Positions 25,408 to 33,435 of a DNA stretch of 53,022 nucleotides are shown in pieces; position 1 is the stretch's first letter; each line of letters starts with the position of its first letter. The DNA lies in the NCBI GenBank assembly GCA_937858825.1, contig CALMAI010000025.1:1-53022 (forward strand). The letters are read 5' to 3'. Below the pieces are notes generated by a model, which was not told the origin of the DNA, made no database searches, and was given only the letters and a program-made list of their open reading frames with translations. A program made the position numbers and the translations under genes. This DNA is from an uncultured Candidatus Peregrinibacteria bacterium. Lineage in GTDB: Bacteria; Patescibacteriota; Gracilibacteria; UBA1369.

Positions 25408-26937
25408 ATGAACAAAAAAATGTTTACCCTTTTAATAGGGCTTACTACTCTTTTTGTGGTTGCGGGATGCCAACAACAGCCAACCGCTCCAACACAGGAA
25501 GAGAGCACCGTTAGCGACGATTCCATGATGGAGGAGGACGACTCCAAAATGGAGGAGGACGACTCTATGATGGAGGAGGACGACTCTATGATGGAAGAAG
25601 AGGATGAATCTATGGAGGAGGACGATTCCACCATTGCTTGTATTGATGAAAGTAAAGTTGATCCAAACGGGATCTGCACATTGGAGTACGCTCCAGTATG
25701 CGGATGTGACGGTAAAACTTATGGTAACAAATGCCAGGCTACTGCTGCCGGTGTAACATCATTTACCGAAGGTGAATGTGGAACTGAAGGAATCATGATG
25801 GAAGCGACTGATGTCATGGAAGACGCCATAAACACTATGGAAGAAGGAACCACAACCATGACTCGCAGCGCAGCACCTGTTGCCGGAATAATGCGTGGCG
25901 CGGCCCCAGCCAACTCTCCATTCTTAAAAGGAACCACCTGGCGATGGGTGAACAAGTCACGATCAGGAAGTGAAACTGTAGCTCCTGAAAACTCTTATCA
26001 GTTCATCCTCTCATTCTCAGATGATGGAAGCTTTTCAAGCAGCACTGACTGTAACAATTTGATGGGATCATACACCTCTGATGGATCAGGAATCAGCTTC
26101 TCACAAATCGCATCAACTCGTAAATTCTGCGAAGGATCTCTTGATGAGCTTTACGGTGCAGCACTTGCAGAAGCAAAAACTTTCACCATCCGTGAAGGAG
26201 AACTTACTTTCACTCTTCAAAACGAAAACGGTGAAAGTACTGGAAACATGTTCTTCCAACAAACCGATCCACAACTCAAGAAAAACTCATGGAAGTGGAT
26301 CGAAACGACCAATAATGATGGATCAATAACCAGCAGCGACAAGAACGAAATGTTTGTTCTCAACTTTAATGAGGAAGGTAACATTTCAAGCTCAACCGAC
26401 TGTAATCAGATCATCGGATCATATGAAGTAGGAGCTCCAGGTCAACTCAGCTTTGGACCATTGGCTTCAACCCGTATGGCATGTCCTGGGGAAACCATGG
26501 AAGAAGCATACTCAGCCGCACTTCAAAAAGTAGCGTCATACAACCTTGAAAACGAAAAACTCACATTCAAACTCAGCGACGGTGGAAGCATGGTCTTCTC
26601 AAACATACTTGCTGACGCCTCATGGCAATGGGTTCGCACAAACATGAATGATGGAAGTTCTGCCCGTCCGGCAAGTCCAGAGTCATTTGTCGTTACATTT
26701 AGCATGGATGGAGATATTTCCACCACCACTGATTGTAACGACGGTAAAGGAACCTACAGTACCAACCTTCATAAGCTTACATTCAGCCCAATTGCTACAA
26801 CCCGTAAAGCTTGTGAACCAAAGAGCGAAGAACAAAACTACCTTCGACTCCTTCAGAACGTTACTTCTTACGATGTACGAGGAAACACATTGATCCTCTA
26901 CACCAATGAAGGAAACATGCAGTTCACCAAAGCCTAG
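25408..26937 (+). CDS. Lipoprotein with acidic repeats, Kazal domain and three META domains
   Basis: A 509-aa envelope lipoprotein. Lipobox VVAGC places the lipidated Cys at residue 21. Residues about 36-72 are an acidic repeat of SMMEEDD units. A Kazal-type inhibitor domain follows (about 77-123) with six cysteines and the hallmark APVCGCDGKTYGNKCQA. After a Met/Thr/Ala-rich linker come three META (HslJ-like) domains of roughly 105-115 residues each, at about 173-288, 292-395 and 402-508. Each repeats a TW/SW-W strand start, an S/T-TDCN element and a TR-x-x-C element whose two cysteines may pair. Kazal domains inhibit serine proteases; META domains occur in heat-shock and antibiotic-response envelope proteins. 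A protective or anti-protease role at the cell surface is an inference. Confidence 0.88.
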   Translation: MNKKMFTLLIGLTTLFVVAGCQQQPTAPTQEESTVSDDSMMEEDDSKMEEDDSMMEEDDSMMEEEDESMEEDDSTIACIDESKVDPNGICTLEYAPVCGCDGKTYGNKCQATAAGVTSFTEGECGTEGIMMEATDVMEDAINTMEEGTTTMTRSAAPVAGIMRGAAPANSPFLKGTTWRWVNKSRSGSETVAPENSYQFILSFSDDGSFSSSTDCNNLMGSYTSDGSGISFSQIASTRKFCEGSLDELYGAALAEAKTFTIREGELTFTLQNENGESTGNMFFQQTDPQLKKNSWKWIETTNNDGSITSSDKNEMFVLNFNEEGNISSSTDCNQIIGSYEVGAPGQLSFGPLASTRMACPGETMEEAYSAALQKVASYNLENEKLTFKLSDGGSMVFSNILADASWQWVRTNMNDGSSARPASPESFVVTFSMDGDISTTTDCNDGKGTYSTNLHKLTFSPIATTRKACEPKSEEQNYLRLLQNVTSYDVRGNTLILYTNEGNMQFTKA

Positions 26938-26958
26938 ACTTAACTGACGTATCTTATC

Positions 26959-26998
26959 AGGTCGCCCATGAAATCAACCTCATGGGCGACCTTTCTCT
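26959..26998 (+). terminator. Rho-independent terminator
   Basis: A 13-bp perfect stem AGGTCGCCCATGA / TCATGGGCGACCT (26959-26971 and 26980-26992) with an 8-nt loop and a TTTCTCT tail. Confidence 0.9.
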
Positions 26999-27006
26999 AC
27001 CAGACA

Positions 27007-27628
27007 ATGAACAAGAAAAGCATCTTACAAAAAGCTATCGCCCTGCTTGCCTGGACCGCGGTCATTCTTCAGTTCTACCTTATTATCGTAAATCGAAAGA
27101 TGTCGATCCCCTGGACCATCCTCCAGTTTTTTAGCTTTTTTACCATTCTCACCAACATCCTTACCGCCACCTGTTTCACCTTTTTGGCTTCAAAAAAGAA
27201 CACCCGACTCAAAAAACTCTTTTCCAAGCCACAGACCATTAACCGCCATCACTGTTTACATTCTCATTGTTGGAGCAGTCTACAATCTCATCCTCCGCGC
27301 GCTATGGGAGCCACAGGGACTTCAACTTATCGTTGATGAGCTCCTCCATTCCATTGTTCCTGTTCTGGCAATCCTCTACTGGTTTACATTCGCGCCCAAA
27401 AAAGGACTTCATTGGAAAGATGCTTTCAGCTGGCTCCTCTACCCTCTTATCTACATTGTCTTCATTTTTACTCGTGGAGCATTTATGGATGTCTACCCTT
27501 ATCCATTTATAGACGTTTCCACCATTGGATATCCACAGGCATTCACCAATGCCGGAGTTCTCGTGATTATTTTCTGGATCCTCTCCCTCTTGTTCATTGC
27601 CACCGCGAAGGCATTGACAAAAAAGTGA
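27007..27628 (+). pseudogene. Pr6Pr-like membrane protein, frameshifted
   Basis: A six-helix membrane protein related to the Pr6Pr family, split by a single-base shift. From ATG at 27007 the first frame gives three helices (ILQKAIALLAWTAVILQFYL, then FFSFFTILTNILTATCFTF). After residue 78 it would run into junk. Removing one T from ATT at 27238-27240 restores TITAITVYILIVGAVYNLIL and the family-like PQGLQLIVDELLHSIVPV, RGAFMDVYPYPFIDVS and a final helix ending at TGA 27626-27628. The rest of the frame is clean, so this is either a recent mutation or an assembly error. The last codons overlap the promoter of the next gene. Confidence 0.8.
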
Positions 27629-27641
27629 CAAAAGATAATAT
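27614..27641 (+). promoter_or_regulatory. Promoter of helical-protein locus B
   Basis: Perfect TTGACA (27614-27619) with TAATAT (27636-27641) at 16 nt, or GATAAT at 14 nt. The context GCATTGACAAAA is identical to that of locus A at 24111. It lies inside the end of the frameshifted membrane gene. Confidence 0.6.
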
Positions 27642-27672
27642 TCCCTCTAACTTCACGATCTTTAACATCAGC

Positions 27673-27678
27673 AAGGAG
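27673..27678 (+). promoter_or_regulatory. Shine-Dalgarno site before TTG start
   Basis: AAGGAG, 8 nt before TTG at 27687. Together with the promoter it supports TTG as the start; a weaker AAGGAAA before ATG 27795 supports a shorter product. Confidence 0.55.
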
Positions 27679-27686
27679 AAAGCTAC

Positions 27687-28223
27687 TTGTCAGATTTAAG
27701 ATGGTTGCCTTTTATGGCCGATCCTCTTAACTGGCAGATATACTTTCTGCTTGCGTTGAACACATCACACAGCTCTCCCGAAAGGAAAATTTCAATGTCG
27801 ATAGATGACGCGTCTTCTCAATTGATCTGGCAGCTCTCCCATGAGAATCTCTGCTTTGCTACCAACCATGCCCTGGCTTTGAGGGCCCAGGGCCCCACTT
27901 CCAACGGCAACACCCAAAATGTAATGAAGTTCCTGAAAAACGCGACCGACCTTTATGAAAGGCTGGTCAAACTGAGTACGCAGGTAGTGATTCTTTATCA
28001 ACGGGCAAAGGATCAGGGGCAACATCCCATCACTCACGACGACTGGAAGCAGGTCAACGAACCCGTCGTCGAAATCAGTGGAGCTATTCAGCTCCTGGAG
28101 GATGTCATACTCGAGAATTCACCACAAAACACGCTTCTTGAAGCGATAATTCGCTTCATCAACAATTACAAAGAGCACATTGAACAACTGAAAACCTATC
28201 AACCTCAGCACACCATCCACTAA
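27687..28223 (+). CDS. Helical accessory protein B1, unknown function
   Basis: A 178-aa protein from TTG 27687, or 143 aa from ATG 27795. The core from MSIDDASSQLIWQLSHENL is predicted helical, with TQNVMKFLKNATDLYERL in the middle and a C-terminal HIEQLKTYQP. It resembles the next gene's product over TQNIVSLLKTAVEMV, a central Trp and HIDYLRDSL, so the two look like tandem paralogues. Codon use is GC-richer than in host genes nearby. It forms an operon with B2 (13-nt gap). I know no family for it. Confidence 0.6.
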   Translation: MSDLRWLPFMADPLNWQIYFLLALNTSHSSPERKISMSIDDASSQLIWQLSHENLCFATNHALALRAQGPTSNGNTQNVMKFLKNATDLYERLVKLSTQVVILYQRAKDQGQHPITHDDWKQVNEPVVEISGAIQLLEDVILENSPQNTLLEAIIRFINNYKEHIEQLKTYQPQHTIH

Positions 28224-28230
28224 GGAAGGA
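28222..28230 (+). promoter_or_regulatory. Shine-Dalgarno site of B2
   Basis: AAGGAAGGA, overlapping the TAA stop of B1 and ending 6 nt before the ATG at 28237. Confidence 0.6.
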
Positions 28231-28236
28231 TTCAGA

Positions 28237-28665
28237 ATGTCGCAAACCCAGGATCGACAAAACATTTGGATTAGGAGCCGGAACGAACTCCAAAGTCTCG
28301 ACGAACACTTAACCTCGCTCTGCGTCATCGCTCACCACCATGGTGAAAGCAATGAGGAGGCAATTCTCTTATCTGTAAGAGAGACGCAGAACATCGTCAG
28401 CTTACTCAAAACAGCTGTCGAGATGGTCAGCCATGCCGAAACACAACAGACAGGCCTGATCGTCGAAAAAACATGGAGCAGCATCCTAAACCTTAGCAAA
28501 GAGGTTCAGGCCAGCCTGGCCAAAATCCATAAACTCTTAAGAGACGGTTCTTCACTTCGCACTCTTCTTCAGGGGGCAAAGCAGCAGCTGGAGCACTTCA
28601 ACATCCACATAGACTATCTAAGGGATTCGTTAAGCGCCCCAACCAAGCAACCCCCGGCTGCGTGA
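28237..28665 (+). CDS. Helical accessory protein B2, paralogue of B1
   Basis: A 142-aa soluble helical protein beginning MSQTQDRQNIWIRSRNELQS. Long amphipathic helices cover almost all of it, the first bearing a His cluster (IAHHHGESNEEA), then TQNIVSLLKTAVEMVSHAE and a C-terminal LEHFNIHIDYLRDSLSAP. Length and the order of conserved positions match B1, which suggests duplication. It ends 17 nt before hairpin copy B. Four-helix proteins of this kind can act in regulation, histidine relay or as scaffolds, but nothing in the sequence decides between these. Confidence 0.6.
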   Translation: MSQTQDRQNIWIRSRNELQSLDEHLTSLCVIAHHHGESNEEAILLSVRETQNIVSLLKTAVEMVSHAETQQTGLIVEKTWSSILNLSKEVQASLAKIHKLLRDGSSLRTLLQGAKQQLEHFNIHIDYLRDSLSAPTKQPPAA

Positions 28666-28682
28666 ACTTCAACCGCAGCAAC

Positions 28683-28712
28683 AGCGGGCCCGACATCATG
28701 TCGCGGCCCGCT
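28683..28712. repeat. GC-rich hairpin repeat, copy B
   Basis: Arms AGCGGGCC / GGCCCGCT around CGACATCATGTCG. It matches copy A (24717-24746) apart from a compensating one-base shift, and lies after the last gene of its locus in the same way. Confidence 0.8.
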
Positions 28713-28863
28713 TCAGGCTACAACAATCCAGACACCAATCTACGTATTCCTTTAAATTAAGGGATAAAATAGGAAGGTCTTAATCCCCTTCGCCATGAAA
28801 AAATTTTTCACCCTTACAGGAGTCATCAGCACTCACATTTTTCCTTTACATCACTTTCTTTCG

Positions 28864-29531
28864 CCACTTACGGAGCGTGCTCCAGCCACAGCGGTGTCAG
28901 CTGTTCAGCGCGTCGTCCGTGCTCTTGGAAACCCAGCTGGACACGCTATCAATTGGGCCATTGGCGCGAATCCCTTTCAGAACTGCGATTGCCTGGGAAT
29001 GGCCGCACGATTGCAGTCGCATGACGAATTCTACCACTGTCCCGCCTGCTCCCAGAAACTCGCGAACGGTTTCTCGCGCAGCGGCGAGGCTGGATGGTGG
29101 ATAGTTAACTTCCCACTTCAGATTGTAAGGATCTTCGTCATCAACTGGCCGTATGACGAGAGTTCCAGCCCCCCCAAAGACACAAGGCCCTTCGAGCCGC
29201 AGAGGTTCACTCGTAGAGCTGGTTCTCTTGAGATGTCTTGCAAGGTCGAAGTGGGTCAATACATCCAGAATAGACACATCCAAACACAGCTCATCTACTT
29301 CTGGATCCTCAGTCCACCCAGGCGCCACGTCGCACGCCGGAGCCATGCAACCATCATCGTGCAGGTGTTCGAGAAATGAGGTTAGGTGTCCGTCCTCCAA
29401 TGCACAGTCAAGCGCGGCATTAGGCCTCGTTGTGGCATCTGGCAGTTTCTTCATCCGGCAACGATTACAGACTAGGCAAACAGCCTAGCTGTTCACTGAA
29501 CATTCGTCAAGCTCTTGCGCTTCGCAAGTGG
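28864..29531. mobile_element. 668-bp GC-rich insert with imperfect terminal inverted repeats
   Basis: The ends are CCACTTACGGAGCG (28864-28877) and, on the opposite strand, CCACTTGCGAAGCG (29531-29518), 12 of 14 matching. The segment is visibly GC-richer than its flanks, holds one reverse-strand open frame, and interrupts an SLH gene. Removing it joins the two SLH frames in phase. No transposase is seen, so it would need help in trans. No clear target duplication is visible; TCG and TCC at the borders are the best candidates. Confidence 0.45.
28897..29454 (-). CDS. Cargo protein of the insert, unknown function
   Basis: A 185-aa reading frame filling the insert, beginning MKKLPDATTRPNAALDC. 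It is acidic, with several Cys in the first 60 residues, a beta-rich middle (GPCVFGGAGTLVIRPVDDED), YNLKWEVNYPP and a helical C-terminus. Amino-acid use looks protein-like, and the forward-strand alternative is interrupted, so I favour this strand. No Shine-Dalgarno or clear promoter is seen. A hairpin CTAGGC / GCCTAG (29472-29488) lies just upstream. It is not a transposase or recombinase by any motif I can see. Confidence 0.45.
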   Translation of the reverse strand: MKKLPDATTRPNAALDCALEDGHLTSFLEHLHDDGCMAPACDVAPGWTEDPEVDELCLDVSILDVLTHFDLARHLKRTSSTSEPLRLEGPCVFGGAGTLVIRPVDDEDPYNLKWEVNYPPSSLAAARETVREFLGAGGTVVEFVMRLQSCGHSQAIAVLKGIRANGPIDSVSSWVSKSTDDALNS

Positions 29532-30036
29532 TCCGACGGCAGTGTCATTTGCGTAGATGGATGGCGCAATTCCAGTGTCGGCTACAGCTCCATGGTCAAA
29601 TGCCAGGGCTACTCTATACCCTCTACTCCCGAACCAGTATTTAAAACAGAACCAACCCCTGTAGCCTCTAGGCCCTTCACCGATGTAACCATTTCATACA
29701 AATATGAACAGGCCGTTGAATATATGAAAGACAGCGGCATTGTAGAAGGATACAGCGATGGAACCTTTAAACCCTTCAACAAAATCAACCGGGCCGAATT
29801 CATCAAAATCCTCATGGAATACAAGTTCGGTAACGACTCCATGGCCAATCGAGATTGCTTCACAGATGTCCACAGCGAGCCGACGGCGCAACTATCCCCG
29901 AAGTCAGCGGCGAATGGTACAAGAAATACCTTAGTTACGCGGATTCACTTGGACTTAGACCTGACGAATGGAAAAGCATGGACTACAACATCACTCGCGG
30001 CGAAATGGCCGAGGCGGTCTGGAGGTTGAAATAAAA

Positions 30037-30183
30037 TCAATCCCCTCCCTTCCGCGGGATAAAGTAGAGAAACCAAAGTACCCACACCAGCCATAGTAGA
30101 GACGTCCAGTCTTGCGTCTGAAAATAGTTCAGACTATAAAAGGACATAAAACCCAGGAAACCAAGTGGCCATTGTTTTTTCAT
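30037..30183 (-). CDS. 48-aa membrane protein
   Basis: A short frame starting MKKQWPLGFLGFMSFYSL. The N-terminal Lys pair, the two hydrophobic segments and the end FIPRKGGD follow the pattern of tiny two-helix membrane proteins found in many bacteria. It starts 17 nt after the end of ileS on the same strand and could be its last operon member. It was chosen because it has a full start, a clean hydrophobic pattern and Trp-rich composition that is unlikely by chance. Confidence 0.55.
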   Translation of the reverse strand: MKKQWPLGFLGFMSFYSLNYFQTQDWTSLLWLVWVLWFLYFIPRKGGD

Positions 30184-30200
30184 AGTAGAAAAAGTTAAAA

Positions 30201-33200
30201 CTACCTCCTCACCGCAATCTTCACCTTCGCGCCGTCAACATCGGCTTCCACCTCTTTGTCCCATTCAAAGTCACCGGCGTCCTGAAGTTCCAACGCCAAC
30301 GTTTCACTCTTTATGTAATCCGCAAAAGCAAGGACAGAAGCCCCAATCGGTTCGGCAGCTTCAACATAGACATAAATGCGGTCGTCCACGTTGTAGTCTG
30401 CCTCTTTTCGCAAATCCTGAATTCGGCGGACAATCTCTCGAGCGTGACCTTCCTGCTTCAACTCATCGGTAATGGTTGTATCCAGAACCACAGACACACC
30501 ACCGGCGGAAGCAACATCGAACCCTTCTTTTCCGTGGAATCCAACCTCCACCTCATCCCCGCTCAACTCATACTCCCCAATCTTCACCGAACCATCTTCC
30601 ATCACTTCAAAATCTCCGGCCTTGGCCATTTGAATAATCGATTGAACCTCTTTCCCATATTTTGGACCGAGCACCCGCGCATTCGGCATGCACACCTGCT
30701 TCACAAACTCTCCGGCATCGGTCAAAATTTCCAGATCCTTCACATTTAATTCCTCCAGAATTACATCTTTTTGTGCCTGGATCATGCCATGATCCACATT
30801 TGCCGGCAGTCCAAGCTGGACCTTTGCCAATGGCTGGCGCACCTTAATGTTGGCAGCATCACGCACACCATGTCCGAGCGTCACAATCTGTCGGATCAAT
30901 TGATTCTCTTCATTCAACTCTTTTTTCAGGTACACAGAAAGTGGCTTTGGCCAATCTTCCAAATGCACCGACTCTTTTCCGGTCAAATTGGTATAGATTC
31001 CATCCGCCAAAAATGGCATAAACGGAGCCAGCAACTTACAAAATTCAACCAACACCGTGTAGAGCGTCTGGTACGCTTCGTTCTTGTCGCCATCATTCTC
31101 ACTCTTCCAGAAACGCCGGCGCGATCGGCGGATATACCAGTTGGAAAGACTATCCACAAAATCCTGCAACGGTCGCGTCGCCTTATTCAAATTATACGCA
31201 TCCATAGCTTCCGTCACCGTTCCAATCAAGGTGTGAAGCTCCGATAAAATCCACTGATCCAGCTTGTGCGATGGCTCAAAATCATCATCCATCTTTTTCG
31301 GCGTCCATCCATCAATATTGGCGTACGTCATGAAAAAGCTATAAGCATTCCACAGCGTCAGCGAAAACTTTTTCACCACCTCTTCCACGTGCGATTCACT
31401 AAAGCGAGCATCTTCCCCAAGCGGCGTTGTGCTCATATAGAGGAACATACGCATGGCATCCACACCCTTGGTTTCAAACAGTTCATTCGGGTCTGGATAG
31501 TTCTTTTTTCGTTTTGAGAGTTTTTCCCCGTCGGCTGCCAGCAAAATTCCATTCACAATCACATTCTCAAAGGCCGGCTTGTCAAAAAGGATCGATGCCA
31601 ACACATGAAGCGTATAGAACCACCCACGCGTCTGATCCAATCCCTCCGCAATAAACTGCGCCGGGAAGTTATCTTCAAACTCCTGCTTATTTTCAAAAGG
31701 ATAGTGGAGCTGCGCGTACGGCATGGATCCAGACTCAAACCAGCAGTCCAGAACTTCTGGAATGCGCTTCATCTCTTTGCCGCAGTTGCTACAATCAAAG
31801 GTCACTTCATCAATGTACGGTTTGTGCAGATCCAGTTCCCCATTTCGCTCCGGCAGTTTTCCACTTCGTTCCTTCAACTCCTCCACAGAGCCAATACATT
31901 CGGTATGCCCTTCTTCACACTCCCACACCGGAATTGGACATCCCCAAAACCGATTCCGCGAAATAGCCCAGTCGCGCGCGCCTTCCAGCCATTTTCCAAA
32001 CCGACCCTCCTGAATGTGCGGCGGTTGCCACGAAATCTTCTTATTATTCTTGAGCATCCGGTCCTTCAAATCGGTCACTTTAATAAACCATGATCGCGTG
32101 CTGTAGTTCAAAAGCGGCGTGTCGCATCGCCAGCAATGTGGATAGCTGTGCCGATAGTTCTCTTTCTTAAAAAGCCGGCCGTGATCCTCCAAATACTGCG
32201 CCACATTCTGATCCTGTCCTTTCACAAACTTCCCTGCCCAGTCAGTCACTTCATCTTTAAACGTTCCATCCATTTTCACATGTTGGATCATTGGTAGATC
32301 GTACTTTTTCGCCACTTCGTAGTCGTCCTCACCAAACATTGGCGCAATGTGCACGATTCCCGTTCCATCTTCCGTGGTCACAAAATCCGCCAACACAATC
32401 TTGAATCCTGGCTCATCTTTATAAAAAGGAAGGAGCGGTTCATACTCTTTGCCCTCCATTGCTTGTGGATCAACAGCATCTAAAACATTGTAGTTCATAT
32501 CTTTAAAAACCTTTTCCACTAACTCTTTTGCCACAATGTACACCTCCTCTTTTCCATCCTCATATTTCACTCCAACTTTCACATACTCAATTTCCGGCCC
32601 CATGCAGAGTGCGATGTTTCCTGGCAATGTCCAGGGAGTTGTGGTCCATGCCAAAACAAAAACATCTTCACCTTTCAATTTAAACTTGGCCGTCGCCGAA
32701 AGATCGGTCACATCTTTATATCCTTGCGAAACCTCAAAGTTTGAAAGCGGCGTTTCGCACCGAGGACACACATGCATACTCTTGTGACCCTGATACACCA
32801 TCTCTTTTTTCCAGATCTGTGAGAACACCCACCAGATCGACTCCATATAATCGTTATTTAACGTGGCATAGCTTTGTCCAAAATCCACCCATCGTCCAAT
32901 CCGTCGAAGCAACTGTTCCCACTCTTTCGTATACGTAAACACACTTTCACGGCAGGCATCGTTAAATTTCTCCACACCCATATCCACAATATCTTTCCGT
33001 CCAGCCAGCTCCAGTTTCTTTTCAATTTCATACTCAACCGGCAAACCGTGGCAATCCCATCCATTGGTTCGCGGCACATAGTACCCCTTCATAGTCCAGT
33101 ATCGCGTCACAGCGTCCTTGAGAGAGTTTGCCAGAATATGACCATAGTGCGGCAGCCCGTTCGCAAATGGCGGCCCATCAAAAAACACATACTTCTCGCC

Positions 33201-33311
33201 ATCCTTTCGCGCCTCTACAGACTTCTCAAACGTTTTATTCTTATCCCAGGCCTCTAGCATCTGGTGCTCAAGCTCTGGAAAAGACTGCTTTGGATCAACT
33301 GATTGAAACAT
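30201..33311 (-). CDS. ileS: Isoleucyl-tRNA synthetase
   Basis: Charges tRNA(Ile) and edits misactivated valine. The 1036-aa class I enzyme has the HIGH-type motif PPFANGLPHYGHIL (about 46-59), editing-domain segments such as TTTPWTLPGNIAL, the signature DCWFESGSMPYAQ, and the KMSKS-type loop KLSKRKKNYPDP near residue 605. The anticodon-binding helices and a C-terminal extension complete it. The motif set with SGSMPYAQ belongs to the IleS2 (eukaryote-like) clade, which in known bacteria is less sensitive to mupirocin; for this organism that is only an inference. Confidence 0.96.
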   Translation of the reverse strand: MFQSVDPKQSFPELEHQMLEAWDKNKTFEKSVEARKDGEKYVFFDGPPFANGLPHYGHILANSLKDAVTRYWTMKGYYVPRTNGWDCHGLPVEYEIEKKLELAGRKDIVDMGVEKFNDACRESVFTYTKEWEQLLRRIGRWVDFGQSYATLNNDYMESIWWVFSQIWKKEMVYQGHKSMHVCPRCETPLSNFEVSQGYKDVTDLSATAKFKLKGEDVFVLAWTTTPWTLPGNIALCMGPEIEYVKVGVKYEDGKEEVYIVAKELVEKVFKDMNYNVLDAVDPQAMEGKEYEPLLPFYKDEPGFKIVLADFVTTEDGTGIVHIAPMFGEDDYEVAKKYDLPMIQHVKMDGTFKDEVTDWAGKFVKGQDQNVAQYLEDHGRLFKKENYRHSYPHCWRCDTPLLNYSTRSWFIKVTDLKDRMLKNNKKISWQPPHIQEGRFGKWLEGARDWAISRNRFWGCPIPVWECEEGHTECIGSVEELKERSGKLPERNGELDLHKPYIDEVTFDCSNCGKEMKRIPEVLDCWFESGSMPYAQLHYPFENKQEFEDNFPAQFIAEGLDQTRGWFYTLHVLASILFDKPAFENVIVNGILLAADGEKLSKRKKNYPDPNELFETKGVDAMRMFLYMSTTPLGEDARFSESHVEEVVKKFSLTLWNAYSFFMTYANIDGWTPKKMDDDFEPSHKLDQWILSELHTLIGTVTEAMDAYNLNKATRPLQDFVDSLSNWYIRRSRRRFWKSENDGDKNEAYQTLYTVLVEFCKLLAPFMPFLADGIYTNLTGKESVHLEDWPKPLSVYLKKELNEENQLIRQIVTLGHGVRDAANIKVRQPLAKVQLGLPANVDHGMIQAQKDVILEELNVKDLEILTDAGEFVKQVCMPNARVLGPKYGKEVQSIIQMAKAGDFEVMEDGSVKIGEYELSGDEVEVGFHGKEGFDVASAGGVSVVLDTTITDELKQEGHAREIVRRIQDLRKEADYNVDDRIYVYVEAAEPIGASVLAFADYIKSETLALELQDAGDFEWDKEVEADVDGAKVKIAVRR

Positions 33312-33383
33312 AAATATAAGATATCAAAAACCTCAGAGAGTCTAAACGATTTTATGTTTCAAATCAAAGGAGAGCGAGCCCAA

Positions 33384-33411
33384 TTGAAATAAAGCAAAAA
33401 AGTGCTATAAT
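33384..33411 (+). promoter_or_regulatory. Promoter of 33436 gene
   Basis: TTGAAA (33384-33389), 16-nt spacer, perfect TATAAT (33406-33411). Start near 33418, leader about 18 nt, no Shine-Dalgarno. Confidence 0.75.
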
Positions 33412-33435
33412 TTACACGATTTTACCCCTCTTCTC

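Larger units (their letters stand above)
28795..30034 (+). pseudogene. SLH-domain surface protein, interrupted and frameshifted
   Basis: Remnant of a surface protein. The 5' part from ATG 28795 encodes 23 residues (MKKFFTLTGVISTHIFPLHH...), then the frame is interrupted by a GC-rich segment (28864-29531). Past it, an open frame resumes at 29532 with a Cys-containing stretch, a Pro/Thr linker and an SLH domain (ASRPFTDVTISYKYEQAVEY, then GYSDGTFKPFNKINRAEFIK). Near 29880 the frame shifts by one base lost; the other frame continues with SGEWYKKYLSYADSLGLRPD and RGEMAEAVWRLK to TAA at 30034, part of a second SLH repeat. SLH domains tie proteins to cell-wall polymers. With at least two lesions the gene is almost certainly dead. 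Confidence 0.75.

Noticed and set aside
28795-29379. Forward 194-aa gene across the insert
   Set aside because: Only its first 23 codons look like a protein start; the rest is antisense to the better reverse frame.
28860-29540. Integron cassette with attC site
   Set aside because: Short palindromes occur at both ends, but I found no RYYYAAC/GTTRRRY pair in the proper arrangement and no integrase.
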